Assembly: GCA_024138015.1 (NCBI GenBank)
Contig: JAMXBB010000011.1
Coordinates: 26,597,984-26,661,983, forward strand
Direction: 5' to 3'
Source of the DNA: Lumnitzera littorea
Lineage: Eukaryota > Streptophyta > Magnoliopsida > Myrtales > Combretaceae
DNA length: 64,000 nt
In this document: positions 25,042-37,169 of the stretch, piece by piece
How positions within the stretch are numbered: position 1 is the stretch's first letter
How the letters are laid out: the number at the start of each line of letters is the position of its first letter
Made by a program: the position numbers and the translations under genes
Notes under the pieces: model-generated
The model's input: only the letters and a program-made list of their open reading frames with translations
What the model was told of the DNA's origin: nothing
Database searches by the model: none

Positions 25042-27178
25042 GGGAAAAAAATCACAGAGCTCATTTGGACAGTTTGGAGAGTGAGAAAAATAGAGAGAGG
25101 CGAAATTGAGAGAAAAATTTGGGTTGGAAAAAAAAAAAAAGGAAAAATTGTGCAATTAGGACCTTTAAAAGGAACCCATACCAGACGAGCAGCTGAGAGT
25201 GGATGGCCACCACCACCACACGATGGTGGCAGCGCCCAAACCGGCCAACCGGCGGTGGCCAAAGCCACCCAGATCAATGAGTCTGATTTCCAGCCCGATT
25301 TTATGTAATTTTGTTAAAAATAGTAAATATTCTTAGAAAATTATCAATTTTGTTATTTTGGAATATTTTTGTATGTAGTTTTCAGGAAAAATATTATTTT
25401 GATGAAAATATTTCTCATAATATATGGTTCTTAAGAAATTGTGCAAAACTGAGCATGTTTCGGTTTAGAAATAAATGACCTTAGGAGTGTAGTTTTGAAC
25501 CTCAAATTTTTTTGTACACTACTTAGATGATATAGAACAGTGTTATGAAGCCTGTTTTCAAAAATAAAATTTAAAAAATTTTAATAATTTTTAGGCCCTA
25601 AAATGAGGCATAAAATGGGTAATTTAGGGTTAATTAAGTAATTAAATGGTTAATTATTGATTTAGTAAATAAGTATATGTTTTAGAATGTTGAAATCTGA
25701 TGGAGTATGATACTTATAGCATTTAAGGTGTTAGATGTAATTCTTAGGTTAATTATGTAGTAAATAAGTAATATGGAAAAATAGTACATTTTAAGTTAAT
25801 TTTGTAAATTAGGGTAATTAGGTGCAAAATATGATTTAAGATGAATTTAGACATTTTGAAATGATAATTAATGTTAGGAGATAGTAATTAGAGTGATAGA
25901 AATATTAGAAGTGTATTATATACATAATAGGTGATAATGCATAATATGTAATTATTGGAAATATAATAAATAGAAAATATTAGGACAAAAATTGATATTA
26001 TATAAATAATAGGGATATATAATAAAACCAATGGAAGACTTGAATTTATGTAATTATATGAAAAATATAAAAATTTCTTATATCAGGAGTGAATTTGGTA
26101 CACTAATACGGATTTAAGTATACCGGGTGAAATAAAATACTGACTAGGGGTAATGATGGTATTTAGGAGATCGAGAAGTAATGTAATTAATTTCACATTA
26201 TGAGTTGAAACGAATTTCCAAGGTTCAAGTATAAAACAATACTTAGAAATCGAACTAGAATCTAATTTAAGAATTGATGTGAAAAGCGAACCCGAACCTA
26301 ACCCCAAACCTAGAATATTGTAAAAGACTTAAAACCTAGATAATTTGATATATTAAACCCTAAACAAAACATAATAATAAGCATTATAGGATAAAACGAA
26401 CCTATAATAGTTATATGAAAAACTGAAACCACGTTTATGTTATAGGGATGATCGGCGATGGCTTAAGCAAGTCAGACCTCGAGTGAGTGAGCAAGGAGTC
26501 GAGGTAAGTTGGGATTAATACGATGCTGTATTTTGGAGGCTTAAGATTATGCTTGGTTGTGCTTGTTAGATAGTTGGATGTGTGTATGTGCTTATGTGCT
26601 TGATTATAGGTGATGTTATGATTTTGTTTGTTGTTCTGACATGTAATATATGTTTTGTATGAAATGATTGATCACCCTAAACTAGACTTAATCAAATATA
26701 CGACCAGTAATCATAATCGGACATGCATGGCAACCCATTAGGGGAAACCTAGGATTCTCCGGCCAAATACTGACCCCTTTGAAAAGGATAGCGCAGGATT
26801 GCATAATGGTCCCTTCTTCATCCTCAGTTGAACTAAGTGACAGGTGAGAAGGTTACGGCGAGGGTAAAGACAGTGGTTCAAAGGTAGTCGTGGGAGGAGT
26901 AAGGTCTTCATTACACAAGCCTGGGTTTGGTCGTGAGCTGTTGCATTAATGGCAACTCCTTAACCCGGATTAAAGCGGGCGCAATTTCTCTAACCTTACG
27001 ACGGGCCGGACAACGTCATACGATGGCATTTGCTTGCACATGTATTGTACCTAATAAGTTGATTGAAAATCTTATTGTGCTTATGGTATAGTTTTAAGTC
27101 CTCCATCCTAACTTACTAAGCTGTGGTTGCTCGCATCCTTATAGACGTCGTGCATGTGCTAACTAAGAAGCAGCATAT

Positions 27179-27232
27179 AACTACTTCGAAGCTAGTAATT
27201 ACTTCGAAGCTAGTAATTACTTCGAAGCTAGT
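27179..27232 (+). repeat. 18-bp tandem repeat, three copies
   Basis: Three head-to-tail copies of an 18-base unit (AATTACTTCGAAGCTAGT). The second and third are identical and the first differs at one base. It lies inside the 3.1-kb LTR and contains the palindrome TTCGAA in each unit. Confidence 0.95.
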
Positions 27233-27576
27233 AACTGGGGAGTGAGGAAAAACATTTGAAAATCAAACATATATTTTTAAGGTCTAAGCTTTTACTTTAG
27301 AACTTTTCATTTTTGAATAATGTAATAACTAGGAAATATATTACTGAGAAATATTGTAAACTTTAATTGTAATAATTGAATTATAGTGAATATATATATT
27401 TCCTCACTTTCTTAGGTAAATGATTTATTTAAATTACAAACTGTTTACTTCAAAGCGGGTTAGTCGTGGACACCTTGTGTAGATCAGGTCTAAGATAGCG
27501 ATTGTAAGGACAACTTGTATCTTAAGATGGTTTACACGGCGGGGCTGTTACGACTCTGCTGCTTCGGGGCGTAACA

Positions 27577-27797
27577 TACAATATCTCGGATGTCACCTCT
27601 TAATCTAGTAAGAAATTTGGATACTATTCAAGCTAATAGCTCATTCAACGAATCATGAGTATCTAGAATTATTGAATGTATTCATCAATAGTTCTACCTC
27701 CTTGCCTCTATTCTTAAAGCCGAGCAAAAGTGTCTTATAAATAAGTATCACAAATTTGTTTCTAAGTAACTTCTTTATCTCAAGCCAAGTATTTACT
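27577..27797 (-). pseudogene. gag: gag of element C, segment 2 (capsid core)
   Basis: Capsid segment between the two solo LTRs. On the minus strand it contains the words seen in the gag of the other elements (for example LLRNKFVI-type and ELLMNTFNNS-type stretches near 27660-27760), with frameshifts. It aligns directly with bases 17930-18140 of element B. Confidence 0.7.
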
Positions 27798-28736
27798 TGA
27801 TATGGGTTAACTGTAGATGAACACACAACGTCTAGTATTGCACGAACCAAGGTGGTGGGTGCAAACTACGAAATGGTTCAAAAAGTAAATGGTAGTTGAA
27901 GGTTTGAGAATGGGTTCCTATGCATCGATGGTGGATATGATGCATCAATACCTCATATAAGCTTAGGTTACGCTTAGGTCACACTTAGTATTACGTACAA
28001 GTGTGGCCAAAGGGCACTTGCTACTAATCTATGCTCACAATTGATCAAATAAGAGTCAACAAAAGTAAGTAGAAGACGCTTAGCTCATCAAAGTATGTCG
28101 GAATATCAATTTTATTGACTGTTGTGGCTATTTCAATTTAAAAGTATTTATATGACCCAGTTAAGGTAAGTCTTAGGTTAGTGTAAATTATAAAAAGATT
28201 CCTATTAGTAAAGGAAAGAAGTGTAATTTACAATAATAGAGTTATAATAAAAAAAAAAAAGAATATTCAGTTACAAAAAGACAATATGAACGTTAGAAAA
28301 TAGGGCATGTGTCAACTGCTCCTTCTATGGCCCTGATGATGCTACTTGCTAAGTAGAGTGGGTTTAGAACAGATTAGGTTGAGCTTACCAACTCGAATGT
28401 TCTAAACTAAGAAAGGATTAGTTTAAGAGTTGGTCCATTGTCAGGTCGACCTCGGATGGTTGGCTCGAGATTGGAGTTAGCCCAATTTTGGCAATGTAGT
28501 AGGTTGACAGTATGTGTGGTGCTTAGCCTTAGACTAATGTATTTTAAAGGGCTTGGCTTGGCAACGGGTCGATCACCTTGACAGTCTCTTGGATGAGGTA
28601 GAGAGTAGAGTAACTCAGTAGGTTGGACTAGAGAATGCATTGCTCTTTGAAGCTTAACTCCCCTTAGACAGCTCAGCAAACCATATGAGTGAGTCTTTGA
28701 GCTTAGGAGCACATGATTAGACTGTGATCTCTATCA
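27798..28736 (-). repeat. Solo LTR of the beta family in element C gag
   Basis: A 939-base LTR. On the minus strand it starts TGATAGAGATCACAG at 28736 and ends ACCCATATCA at 27798. Flanks are TTACT (27793-27797) and TTACA (28737-28741), a 5-base target duplication with one change. Removing it joins the two gag halves in alignment with B. It shares its full length with the LTR of element H and much of the LTR of element A. No internal region is present, as expected after recombination between the two LTRs of one element. Confidence 0.85.
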
Positions 28737-29304
28737 TTACATCTTTGTATCCTTTTTGTCTTCTCATAACTTGGAAGTTCTTCCACCACATCACAGCATA
28801 TCCTGAGAACTCAACAACAGTAATCCTTACCTTCTCTCGGTCCTTGTATTAGTAATAATAAAAAACACACTCAACCTTCTCCTCCTTATTCAAATAGTCA
28901 TTTATTCTCCTAGAACCATTGCAACTTAGAATTTGAAGCTTCGCATGGTCAACATTTCAGGGTGCTCGAGCTTGCTCCTATTCTCCTTTAAACTCTTCTT
29001 CTCCTTCATCATTTATATCACTTAAGTCAATCCTTCTTTAAACTCATCCTCCTACTCTTCTACCTCGAATTGGTCGAGCTAGGATCTGTCCTTTAGTAGG
29101 TCAAGCAGCTTGTAGAGTATTCTATACGGCCCCAACAGGTCGATAGGCTATTGCATGAACAACTCTGGTTAAATTAGTTATGAGGTTGGCCACCTCATCA
29201 AGTCTTTCATCTATACTCCTGAGAGTGCCTTAAGGTTCTCGACCATGGTGGACAACACCACTATTGTCATCCCCAATTCTAGCGATAACACTTGGATCTG
29301 TCAT
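28737..29304 (-). pseudogene. gag: gag of element C, segment 3 (N-terminus)
   Basis: N-terminal part of gag. The start ATG is at 29304 and the product opens MTDPSVIARIGDDNSGVV before the first stop about 25 codons in. An acidic linker (DEGEEE near 29000) and the start of the capsid domain follow. It continues into segment 2 across the solo LTR. Confidence 0.75.
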
Positions 29305-29626
29305 TTTCTTTGATAAAACTTAATAACAAATTTAGATTCTAAGAAACAACAGATACAATTCTTCACATCAAACAACACAAACATACACTTTCCCTTATAA
29401 AGGTTTAACTAATCCATGAACACAACAACTCCTCTAAAGAACTATAAACCCGACTAAAACTTGCTCTACTTTAGATGTTCGAAATAGGGAAAAATAGAGT
29501 ATATAATGATAGCAAATTATTATACCCTTTTACTTACTTAAATACATATGGTGAACCTCTACACAACTTGAACACATTACCACAGCAATACTACTTCACA
29601 AAGGCCCAAATACAACTTACCCAAAC
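29305..29626 (-). other. Leader of element C, interrupted by element D
   Basis: Untranslated leader between the primer site and gag of element C. It resembles the leader of element B (18850-18958) in its ACTTCACAA- and AGGGAAAA-like words. It is cut at 29627 by the LTR of D and resumes at 36494. Confidence 0.65.
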
Positions 29627-30559
29627 TGATGCGTCTCCAGGGTCGTACGTACGGAGTAGTATTACAACATGTAGAAACAAAGAAAACAAAATGGGTTTAT
29701 TAAAGTTTGGGTAGCTACCAACTGGCTATGACATATCAATTGATCTTACTCAATTTACAATCTGTTGGATGTGACTCTGGTTCGAATTATAGGGCTAATC
29801 ATCACTACTTTTTGCTAAAGAGAATAAATAAGAGTTAGGGGATAAATGAGAACACTAGGGGAAACTTATAATAATCTGATAATGTGAGTGATTCCATCTA
29901 CGTACAAACAAATGAGATTTATATATTAGCCCTATTAGGGTTACAAGCATACATGGAAAAGACAAAAGGGTAATTTACAATTAGAATGTATGAATGATAC
30001 TAAAAAGGGTAAAATATACAAAGAATCCTTATGTAATGTTATGCCAGAAGATACATATCATATGATGGTTGGTGGTCTGGAGTATGTTACAATTTGTACA
30101 AAGGTGAAGAAAAAGAATTTGCAGTCAGAGTCGACTTGATTTGATTTAGGTTAGAGCTTAGTTAATTAAGAATGTCCAAATCACCTTCAAGTTAAGTATC
30201 TTTCAATTTGGCTTAAATTGGAGTCAGATGTTGGTCTGTTTAGGAGCTCGGCTCGGATAGAAGTTTGAGGTTGGTATGTTCGGACACTATTTGGGTCTTG
30301 GAAAGAGCTCCATGATTGGTATGGCTATTCGGCAGGTTAGTTAGTATGCTCAGCAGGTCAATACATTTGCTTAGCAACTTCAGGAACCATGTTAGCACAT
30401 GTGAGAGCTCGGTACTTAGGTCAGCAGTAGAGTGAAGCATGGAGGTTAGAGTAAGAATCCCTATCGTGGATGAGGCTTCAAGCTAGTATTCTCCATGTAA
30501 GTCCTTGAAGTCCTCTAGCTCAGCTGTGTATGATTGGTTTGGAGAGTTGATTCCTATCA
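29627..30559 (-). repeat. 3' LTR of element D (gamma family)
   Basis: 933 bases, minus-strand start TGATAGGAATCAAC at 30559, end at 29627 (TGATGCGTCTCC on the plus strand). It pairs with 35538-36493. Over the first 150 bases the two copies are very roughly 80 percent identical by eye, which means an old insertion. Confidence 0.9.
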
Positions 30560-30599
30560 TTTGCTTGAAGGTTAGAAAGATTTGTCCTCAAATCCAAAG

Positions 30600-33500
30600 C
30601 AATCTCGAGCTCTTGTTCTTCCTACGCATCAGTAAGGTCTACTTCTTCTGGTTGTGAGGAATCAGGTTGGATACATTAAAGGTGGAAGAAACGCCATAGT
30701 TTTTGGGTAATTCAATCTAGAAGTCGTTGCGGTTGATCTTCTTTAGGATCCTAAATGAACCAGTAGCTCATGGAGATAGCTTGCTTTATCTTAGGTGTAG
30801 AAATCACTCTCGATTGAGGTGAATCAATACCAAGTCTCCTGGTTTGAAAGATATAGTTCAACTACTATGACTACTAACCTCTTATTATCTGTAGTTGAAC
30901 TTGATGATCTTACTAGCTATAGACTAATGTAGCTTTTACAATTCTTAGGCTTGGTTGACTCTATATTGACCCTCTTTAGCAGCTGCGGGGGTGCCAATTA
31001 GATCTAAGGGGATAGTGGGATTGAGGTCATAAACTACCTTGAAGGGGGTCTTCCTAGTAAAGCTGTAGATAATTCGACAGTATGCAAACTCTACAACTAG
31101 TAGACATAGATCCAAATCTTTTAAGTTCTTTCCCACAACGACTTTAAGTAAATTGCTTAGCGTTCTGTTCACCACTTTAGTTTGGCCATCAGTCTAATGA
31201 TGGCTACTAAAGCTGAACACAAGTTTAGTCTTAAGTCTTTTCCAAAGAGTCTTCCAAAAATAGCTTAAGAAATTGGTATAGTGATATGAAATAATAGTTT
31301 TCAACACTCCATGTAGTCAGACAACTTTTTGCAAAAATAAATTAGTAATATATAAAGCATAGTTAGTTCAATGGCATAGGATGAAGTATGCCATTTTGCT
31401 AAAGCGGTCCACTATTACAAAGCTTGAATCTTTTCCTCTAGGTGTTTGGGGTAAACTTAAGACAAAGTCCATGCTGAGGTTGGCCCAAGGTATCGTTAAT
31501 ATTGGTAAGGGCATATATTCCTTGTGGGGCTCTCTTTTCCCTTTAGCTCTCTTACGTACTTTACTACTTCATAACTACCAACTATCTTATGGACATGCTT
31601 GGCCAAACCAAGCCAATAAAAGTTCTCTTACAAAGATTGGCTATTTTGGTCTCTCTAAAATGACTAGATAATCCACTATTATGAGCTTCCCTAACCAATA
31701 GCTCTTGCATGGAATGGCTTGGTATGCATGGCCTTTGATCCTTGAAAAAATAGCCATCTTTGAGGTATATCCTCCAATGGTAACTTCTTCTCTACACTGC
31801 TCTATGATGGAGCCAAAATGAGGGTCACGAGCATATTGTTTAGTGATAAGCAAAAATCCCAATAACTTTGTTTGCAAGGTGGTCAATAAGGTTTTGTTGA
31901 CATAATAAAGCATCGATGATCACATTGGCACTTCCCTTCTTATGTTGGATTACATATGAATACCCTTCCATAAACTTTAGCCACTTAGCATATATCGTCA
32001 AAAGTTTATTCTAACTTATAAGATATTTCAATGATTCATGGTTAGTGTAAATTATAAATTCTCATGGTAATAAATAATATTGCTAGATAGTGAGAGCTTG
32101 AAAAAGAGAATACAACTCTTTTTCATACATAGAATAATTCAATGTGGTGCCACTAAGCTTCTCATTGTGGTAGGCAATTGGTTGTTGTTCCTACATTAGG
32201 ATAGTACCAATTCTAACGCTTGATACATCGTATTCCAGTTCAAACAGCTTATCAAATTTAGTAGAGAGAAAATAGGGGTAATAGTGAGCTTCTCCTTAAT
32301 CTCTTTGAAACTCTATTCAACTCGATCATTCTATCAGAATTCTTCACTCTTCTTTGTTAGCTTGTTTAAAGAAATTACAATGGTGTTGAAGTTTTCAATG
32401 AACCTTCTATAGAAGGAAACAAGGCTATGAAAATTTCAAAGTTTAGTAACATTTTTTTTGTGTTAGTTACTCCAAGATAGCTTAGACTTTTTCCTTATTA
32501 GCTCGCATTCCTTCTCTTGATACTACATTCCTAAGAAAAACTACTTCACCTTGACATAATGTACACTTTTTCAAATTCTCATATAATTTCTTGATTCGTA
32601 AAATATCAAAAATAGCTCAGATATGTTGAACATGATTGTTCAGGTCGACACTGTATACCAATATGTCATCGAAGTACATGACCACACATTGTCCAATTAG
32701 AGGGTGCATCACGTGGTTCGTCAATCACAAAAATGTGCTTGGCGCATTTGTAAGTACGAATAGCATAACCGACCATTTTTAAAGTCCATGCTTTATCTTG
32801 AAAGCAATCTTCCATTCATCACTTGGTCTCGAATTTGGCGGTAATCACTTTGCAAATCAATCTTCAAAAATATCTTGGCACCATGAAGCTCATCTAACAT
32901 GTCATCGAGCCTCGCTATTGGATATCTATACTTAACAGTGATACAGTTGATGGCTCGGTTGTTGATGCACATGCACTATGAACCATCCTTCTTTAGGACG
33001 AGTAGAGCTAGTATAGCACAAGGACTCATGCTCTTCCTTATGTAACCTCGCTATATTAGCTCATCCACTTATCTTTTCAACTTAACTGCCTACTTAGGGT
33101 CCATCCTATAGGTAAGTCGATTCAGTAGGGCTAAGCTTGGTTGTAGGCCAATGCAATGTTCTGTGCCTCGGATTGGGGGCAATCCTTTAGGTAACTTTTT
33201 AGGAAATAGGTTTGAAAACTCATCAATCGGCCTTTAGATTTCTTCAAGAATATCTTCTAGATTCTTCATTTCCAACAATCTTCTAATCAACAAAAATATA
33301 AGCTCATCGACCTTCTTAGTAACTCTAAGCTCTCTTCGGCCCATCGCTAGGGCTTTCTTCCTACTAGCTCGAGTGAGCTAGTTATGAGTCTTATTCACTT
33401 GGGTTAGTGTCATAGTTTGCAACATAATCTTCCTCCTATCCTTAACAAAGGCATAGCTATTTTTGTACCTATTGTGAGTAACACGTTGGTTGAACAACAA

Positions 33501-33800
33501 TAGTCTTCCAAGTAATAGATGTGAAGCTCTTATAGGGATGACATCGCATACTACATTGTCCTTGTATACATTTCCAACAATGAATGGTATGGTTACTTGC
33601 TCTATGACGTGTAGAGCATCCTTATCATGAAGCTAATGCAACTTGTAAGGTTAAGATTGCTTAAAGGTCAGTAGTCCTAACCTCTGCATAAAGGATTGTA
33701 CAACGATATTAATATAACTTCCTGTATCCACAATGATGGTACACAACTATCTTTTGATGGTATACTTTGCATGGAATAAATTCTCTCTTTGATCTTCCTC
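30600..33800 (-). pseudogene. pol: Degenerate pol polyprotein of element D
   Basis: On the minus strand: protease with an intact DTG site (IIVDTGSYIN) near 33700-33740; linker at about 33090-33400; RT at about 32330-33080 with an intact YFDDILVYS catalytic box near 32650-32690; RNase H at about 31920-32320; His2Cys2 region at 31641-31913; integrase core at 31180-31600; the following segment at 30945-31175 (LCLLVVEFAYCRIIYSFTRK); C-terminal domain at about 30620-30870. Frameshifts and stops still interrupt the frame, for example a stop just before the DTG segment. It is the least damaged RT centre on the minus strand among the related copies. Confidence 0.85.
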
Positions 33801-33949
33801 GGAGCTTGGTAAGGGGCTTAGCATTCGTCTCAATACTAAGGTCATCATCTCTCCTTGGTCAGTATAGATACAGGTCTCCTCTTCCTCTTAGGCTTCAACT
33901 CTTCCAGTATTCTTCTCCTCCTCTAGCTTATTCCCATTAGTGTTATTCA

Positions 33950-35186
33950 CTACATCTCCTTAGAGTACTATGACACATCAATTCAAGCATTCAGCAGTCA
34001 TGTGTTCAAAACCCAAGTATTTAAAGTACTTCGCTTCATTGGTTTTCCATCCAGAGGCCTAAGCCATCTCATATGTCCTTGGGGTCAGCCTATCCTCAGT
34101 TTGGCTCGATTGGCTTGCTTGGCCTTGTTGACCTACTCGACTATCCTTAGGTTGGTCATATCTTTCTTCAAATTGAGAGGGTCTCTTCGACTTGGTATGA
34201 GTAAGTTAGCATAGAACAGGAGCTCGGGAAATTGCCAACCCAAGTTGGCTTGGGGTATTTCTTCTTTGTTTTTCAACCCTCTGTACTACGTTGATTACCT
34301 CTTCTAAAGTATAAAACCTTTATACTTCTACAATATTGCGAATCTCATATTTAAGTCTAGAAATGAACCTTAACACTGTATGAGCCTTTGGTTCATCTAC
34401 ATCAGCTCAGTTAATCAACATTTGGAATTCTCATATATAGTCATCAACGGATCGACCTCCTTAGCAAAGTTCTTGCAACTTGGAAAATGTGTCATGCAAG
34501 TAGATCTCGAGCACAAATCTACCTCTCAACAACCTCTTCATCTCATCCATAGTTCTTACACCTCGTCTTCCTTCTCTTGCTCTAGCTACATTCTAATTTT
34601 TCTACCACACAGTAACATACCTAGAAAATTCAAGTGCAGCAAGACACACTTTAATAACATCAGTATGCCCATAATAGTTGAACACCTTCTCTACCTTCTC
34701 TTCCCACTCCAATTATTCATTTACATCTCTAATTCCATTAAAGGGCTAAATTTGGAACTTAACATTATTAAGTCCTTAAGGAGCTTGGCGTCCTCTCTCT
34801 TATGCTCAATAATACTTAGCCTCTTCTTATTTCTCTCCATACTCTTTGGCATATACTTCCTCATCATCTTCCTCTTCTATCTCCTCTAACTCTTAACTTC
34901 ATCTAGCAACTCGGTTTGCAACTCCTCTAGCTTAATCAGGTCAAACTAGGTGATTGGGTCAACCACCTTGGCCATAGTGTCTCTTTAGAACATTCTCAGG
35001 TGGGTTATGATGTGGCGTACCCTGCCGTTGTTAACTTGCATCATAGTGATGAGACTCTAAACAAGATTAGTGACTATAAAGTTTATTATCAATTGACCCA
35101 AAAGTGCTATTACCATTATAACTACAGCCAGCTTGAGCACTGCTACTTAAGTCACCAATAACACCTTAAATACTCAAATTTGACAT
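33950..35186 (-). pseudogene. gag: Degenerate gag of element D
   Basis: The start ATG is at 35186; the frame opens MSNLSI and meets TAA at codon 7 (35166-35168), then continues GVIGDLSSSAQAG. Capsid homology runs through about 34300-34750. The knuckle near 33975-34025 reads KYFKYLGFEHMTAEC, so both first cysteines have become tyrosine (G-to-A changes) and it cannot bind zinc as a CCHC unit. The codon-7 stop is shared with elements E and H. Confidence 0.75.
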
Positions 35187-35518
35187 TGCGTGATATTTTC
35201 TCTACTAGATGAATAACACAATTCACAGCAAACACTTCTTACTACTCACAACCTTACTAACTCTCACATTAACAACTTCAATACCTAACATACGCACAAA
35301 TACCACAAAAATAAACTTGCTTTGTTTTTACGATGAAAAACAGAGTAACAACAAGAACTTCACTTACCAACACAAAAAGCTTCACTATACAGCTCAAAAC
35401 TTCAAAACTGACTTCACATGAACACATTGAAGCAGCTACAGAAGGAACATAGTAGCCATTGACAACAAACACAAATAAAAAATTCATGGTAACTTCATTT
35501 ATGCCTTCTCAGAATTGT

Positions 35519-35530
35519 ACTTTGATACTA
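35519..35530 (-). other. Primer binding site of element D
   Basis: Minus-strand TAGTATCAAAGT, seven bases inside the 5' LTR edge, matches the usual methionine-initiator tRNA primer site TGGTATCAGAGC at 9 of 12 positions. All three differences are transitions. Confidence 0.6.
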
Positions 35531-35537
35531 GTGAAGC

Positions 35538-36493
35538 TGATGTATCTTCGAGGTTGTACGTATGGAGTAGTAGCACAATAAGCATAAACAAAGAAAAGAA
35601 AATGGGTTTAGTAAAGTTCGGATAGCTATCAACTGGCTCTGACACACCAATCGATCCTACTAGGCCTATAATCTGCTGGATGTGACTCTAGTCCAAACTA
35701 TAAGGCTACTCATCATTACTCATTGCTAAAGGTAATAGATAAGAGTTAAGGGATAAATGAGAACATTAAGGTTGCTCAAAGGGAAAACTCGTAATAATCT
35801 GATAATGTAAGTGATTCCATCTACGCATAAACAAATGAGGTTTATATACTATCCCTATTAGGGTTACAAGCATACATGGAAAATACAAAAGGGTAATTTA
35901 CAATTGGAATACATGAACAATACTAAAAAGGGTAAAATAGATAAAGAATATTTTGTACAAAAAAGTAAAGAATTCTTTTAGAATGTTGTGCCAAAAGACA
36001 TGTATCATATGGTGGTTGGCAGTCTGGTGTATGTTACAATTTAGACAAAGGTAAAGAAAAAGAGTCTATAGTCAGAGCCAACCTAATTTGATTTAGCTTA
36101 GAGCTCGGTCAATAAAAAATGTCTAGATCCCCTTCAAGTCAAGTATCTCGCCATTTAGCTTAGACAGAGGTTAGATGCCAGTTAATTTGGATAGAAGTTT
36201 GAGGTTGGTTTTCTCAAATGCTGTTTGGGTCTTAGAAAGAGCTTGGCAATTGGTATGGCTATTCCGTAGGTCAGTCATTATACTCAGTAGGTCGGTACAT
36301 TTGCTTAGTTGCTTTAAGATCCATTTTGGCACATATGAGAGCTCAATACTTAGGTTAGCAGTAGAGTGAAGCATAGAGGTCAAATTAAGAATCCTTGTCT
36401 TAGATAGGGCTTCGAGCAAGTATTCTTTGAGTGAGTCCTTAGAGTCCTCTAGCTCGGTTGTACGTGATCAGTCTGAGGAGTTGATTCCTATCA
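35538..36493 (-). repeat. 5' LTR of element D (gamma family)
   Basis: 956 bases, minus-strand start TGATAGGAATCAAC at 36493 and end GATACATCA at 35538. It pairs with 29627-30559 and is also homologous to the LTR of element E at 42698-43539 on the other strand. A TATATAAA box lies at 35841-35848 (minus). Confidence 0.9.
35841..35848 (-). promoter_or_regulatory. LTR TATA box, element D
   Basis: TATATAAA followed by CC on the minus strand; the same box is found in the LTR of E (43233-43240). Confidence 0.55.
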
Positions 36494-36507
36494 TAAATGA
36501 ATCCTCC

Positions 36508-36519
36508 TCTCTAATACCA
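36508..36519 (-). other. Primer binding site of element C
   Basis: Minus-strand TGGTATTAGAGA, four bases from the edge of the C 5' LTR, matches the methionine-initiator primer site at 10 of 12 positions. The 30 bases between D and the C LTR are what remains of the C leader on this side of the insertion. Confidence 0.75.
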
Positions 36520-36523
36520 AAGA

Positions 36524-37169
36524 TGATATGCTGTGTTGAGAGCTGACAAATGGGACAGAATTGGGGTGGGTCCAAGCTTGTAGAAAACTCAATAGTAGTG
36601 ATGGGAATTGCATGAAAAACAAGGAAAAGTAAAACAAGCAAACTCTTGAATAGCTCTAAGGATATAACGCACTAAAGAACTTTTGAGGACTTATGGCATA
36701 ACTCAATACAACGCACGAGATGGTTTGGTGAGGGTACTCACCACTTAGCCTTTCTTAAAGGTTAGAATAAGAGTGAAGAAGTAAACAAGCTAACAAGAGT
36801 AATGTTCATAAAAGGAATAAGGTATATTCAATATTTTAAGATGTGATGATCTTTGCAGCTACATGTATAGTGGGTATTTATACTAAAAAAACTAGGGCAA
36901 CCTACCTAAAATAGAAAAGACTAAAAAGGTAATATCCAAAAGAAGTAATGTACAAGGAGTAATGAAGGGCACAAATGAAAAATTAGGGAAATCAATGGAT
37001 TAGTGTGGTAGAATCCATCATATAGGTCTTGAAGACATGGCAACAAATTATTGGAGATGCTTCTAGTGGAAATAAACAAATGGCACAACCAAGATAGGGG
37101 TACTGAATAGGGGTGTCAAGTAGACCTAGGATCGTCCAAGAAGAAGTGGCTATTGATATGTGGTGGAGT
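36524..37169 (-). repeat. 5' LTR of element C (alpha family), truncated
   Basis: It ends (plus-strand TGATATGCTG) at 36524 and aligns with the C 3' LTR (20278 to about 20485) and the B 3' LTR. A TATAAATA box is at 36875-36882 (minus). The expected minus-strand start TGATAGGAATTAGG is absent: the LTR stops at 37169, where the LTR of element H begins, so its U3 part is missing here. Confidence 0.8.
36875..36882 (-). promoter_or_regulatory. LTR TATA box, element C
   Basis: TATAAATA in the minus-strand context GTATAAATACCCAC. The matching position in the B LTR has lost the box, and the C 3' LTR lacks the segment. Confidence 0.5.

Larger units (their letters stand above)
24483..27576 (+). repeat. 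3.1-kb solo LTR (long gypsy-type LTR) in element C gag
   Basis: The unit starts TGTAAGCC and ends GGGGCGTAACA. It is flanked by CACAA (24478-24482) and TACAA (27577-27581), a 5-base target duplication with one change; taking it out restores the gag sequence seen in element B. A plus-strand TATA box with a short leader-like stretch lies about 550 bases in, and there is no coding region. This fits a solo LTR of a long-LTR Ty3/gypsy family (Tekay/Del-like size and shape). A small TGG-rich GC island at 25190-25270 is part of it. A LARD-type element is less likely, because I see no internal LTR pair. Confidence 0.75.
29627..36493 (-). mobile_element. Complete Ty3/gypsy element D (gamma family)
   Basis: The only structurally complete element in the window: 3' LTR 29627-30559, pol, gag, primer site, 5' LTR 35538-36493, all in order on the minus strand. 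Flanking bases CAAAC (29622-29626) and TAAAT (36494-36498) fit a 5-base target duplication with two C-to-T changes. It sits in the leader of element C. Coding regions are broken, but the protease and RT active-site motifs are intact. Confidence 0.9.
20278..37169 (-). mobile_element. Ty3/gypsy element C, nested host of three insertions
   Basis: An alpha-family element with both LTRs, a primer site and gag-pol on the minus strand. It is split by a 3.1-kb solo LTR (24483-27576) and a 0.94-kb solo LTR (27798-28736), both in gag, and by the complete element D (29627-36493) in the leader. Removing the three insertions leaves one collinear element of about 6 kb whose gag aligns with that of B across both gag breaks. 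Its 5' LTR ends at the LTR of element H. Confidence 0.85.

Noticed and set aside
25081..25308. 75-codon plus frame in the 3.1-kb LTR
   Set aside because: It begins just after the TATA box and consists of purine-rich leader and a proline/glycine-rich GC island; it is best explained as untranslated LTR sequence.
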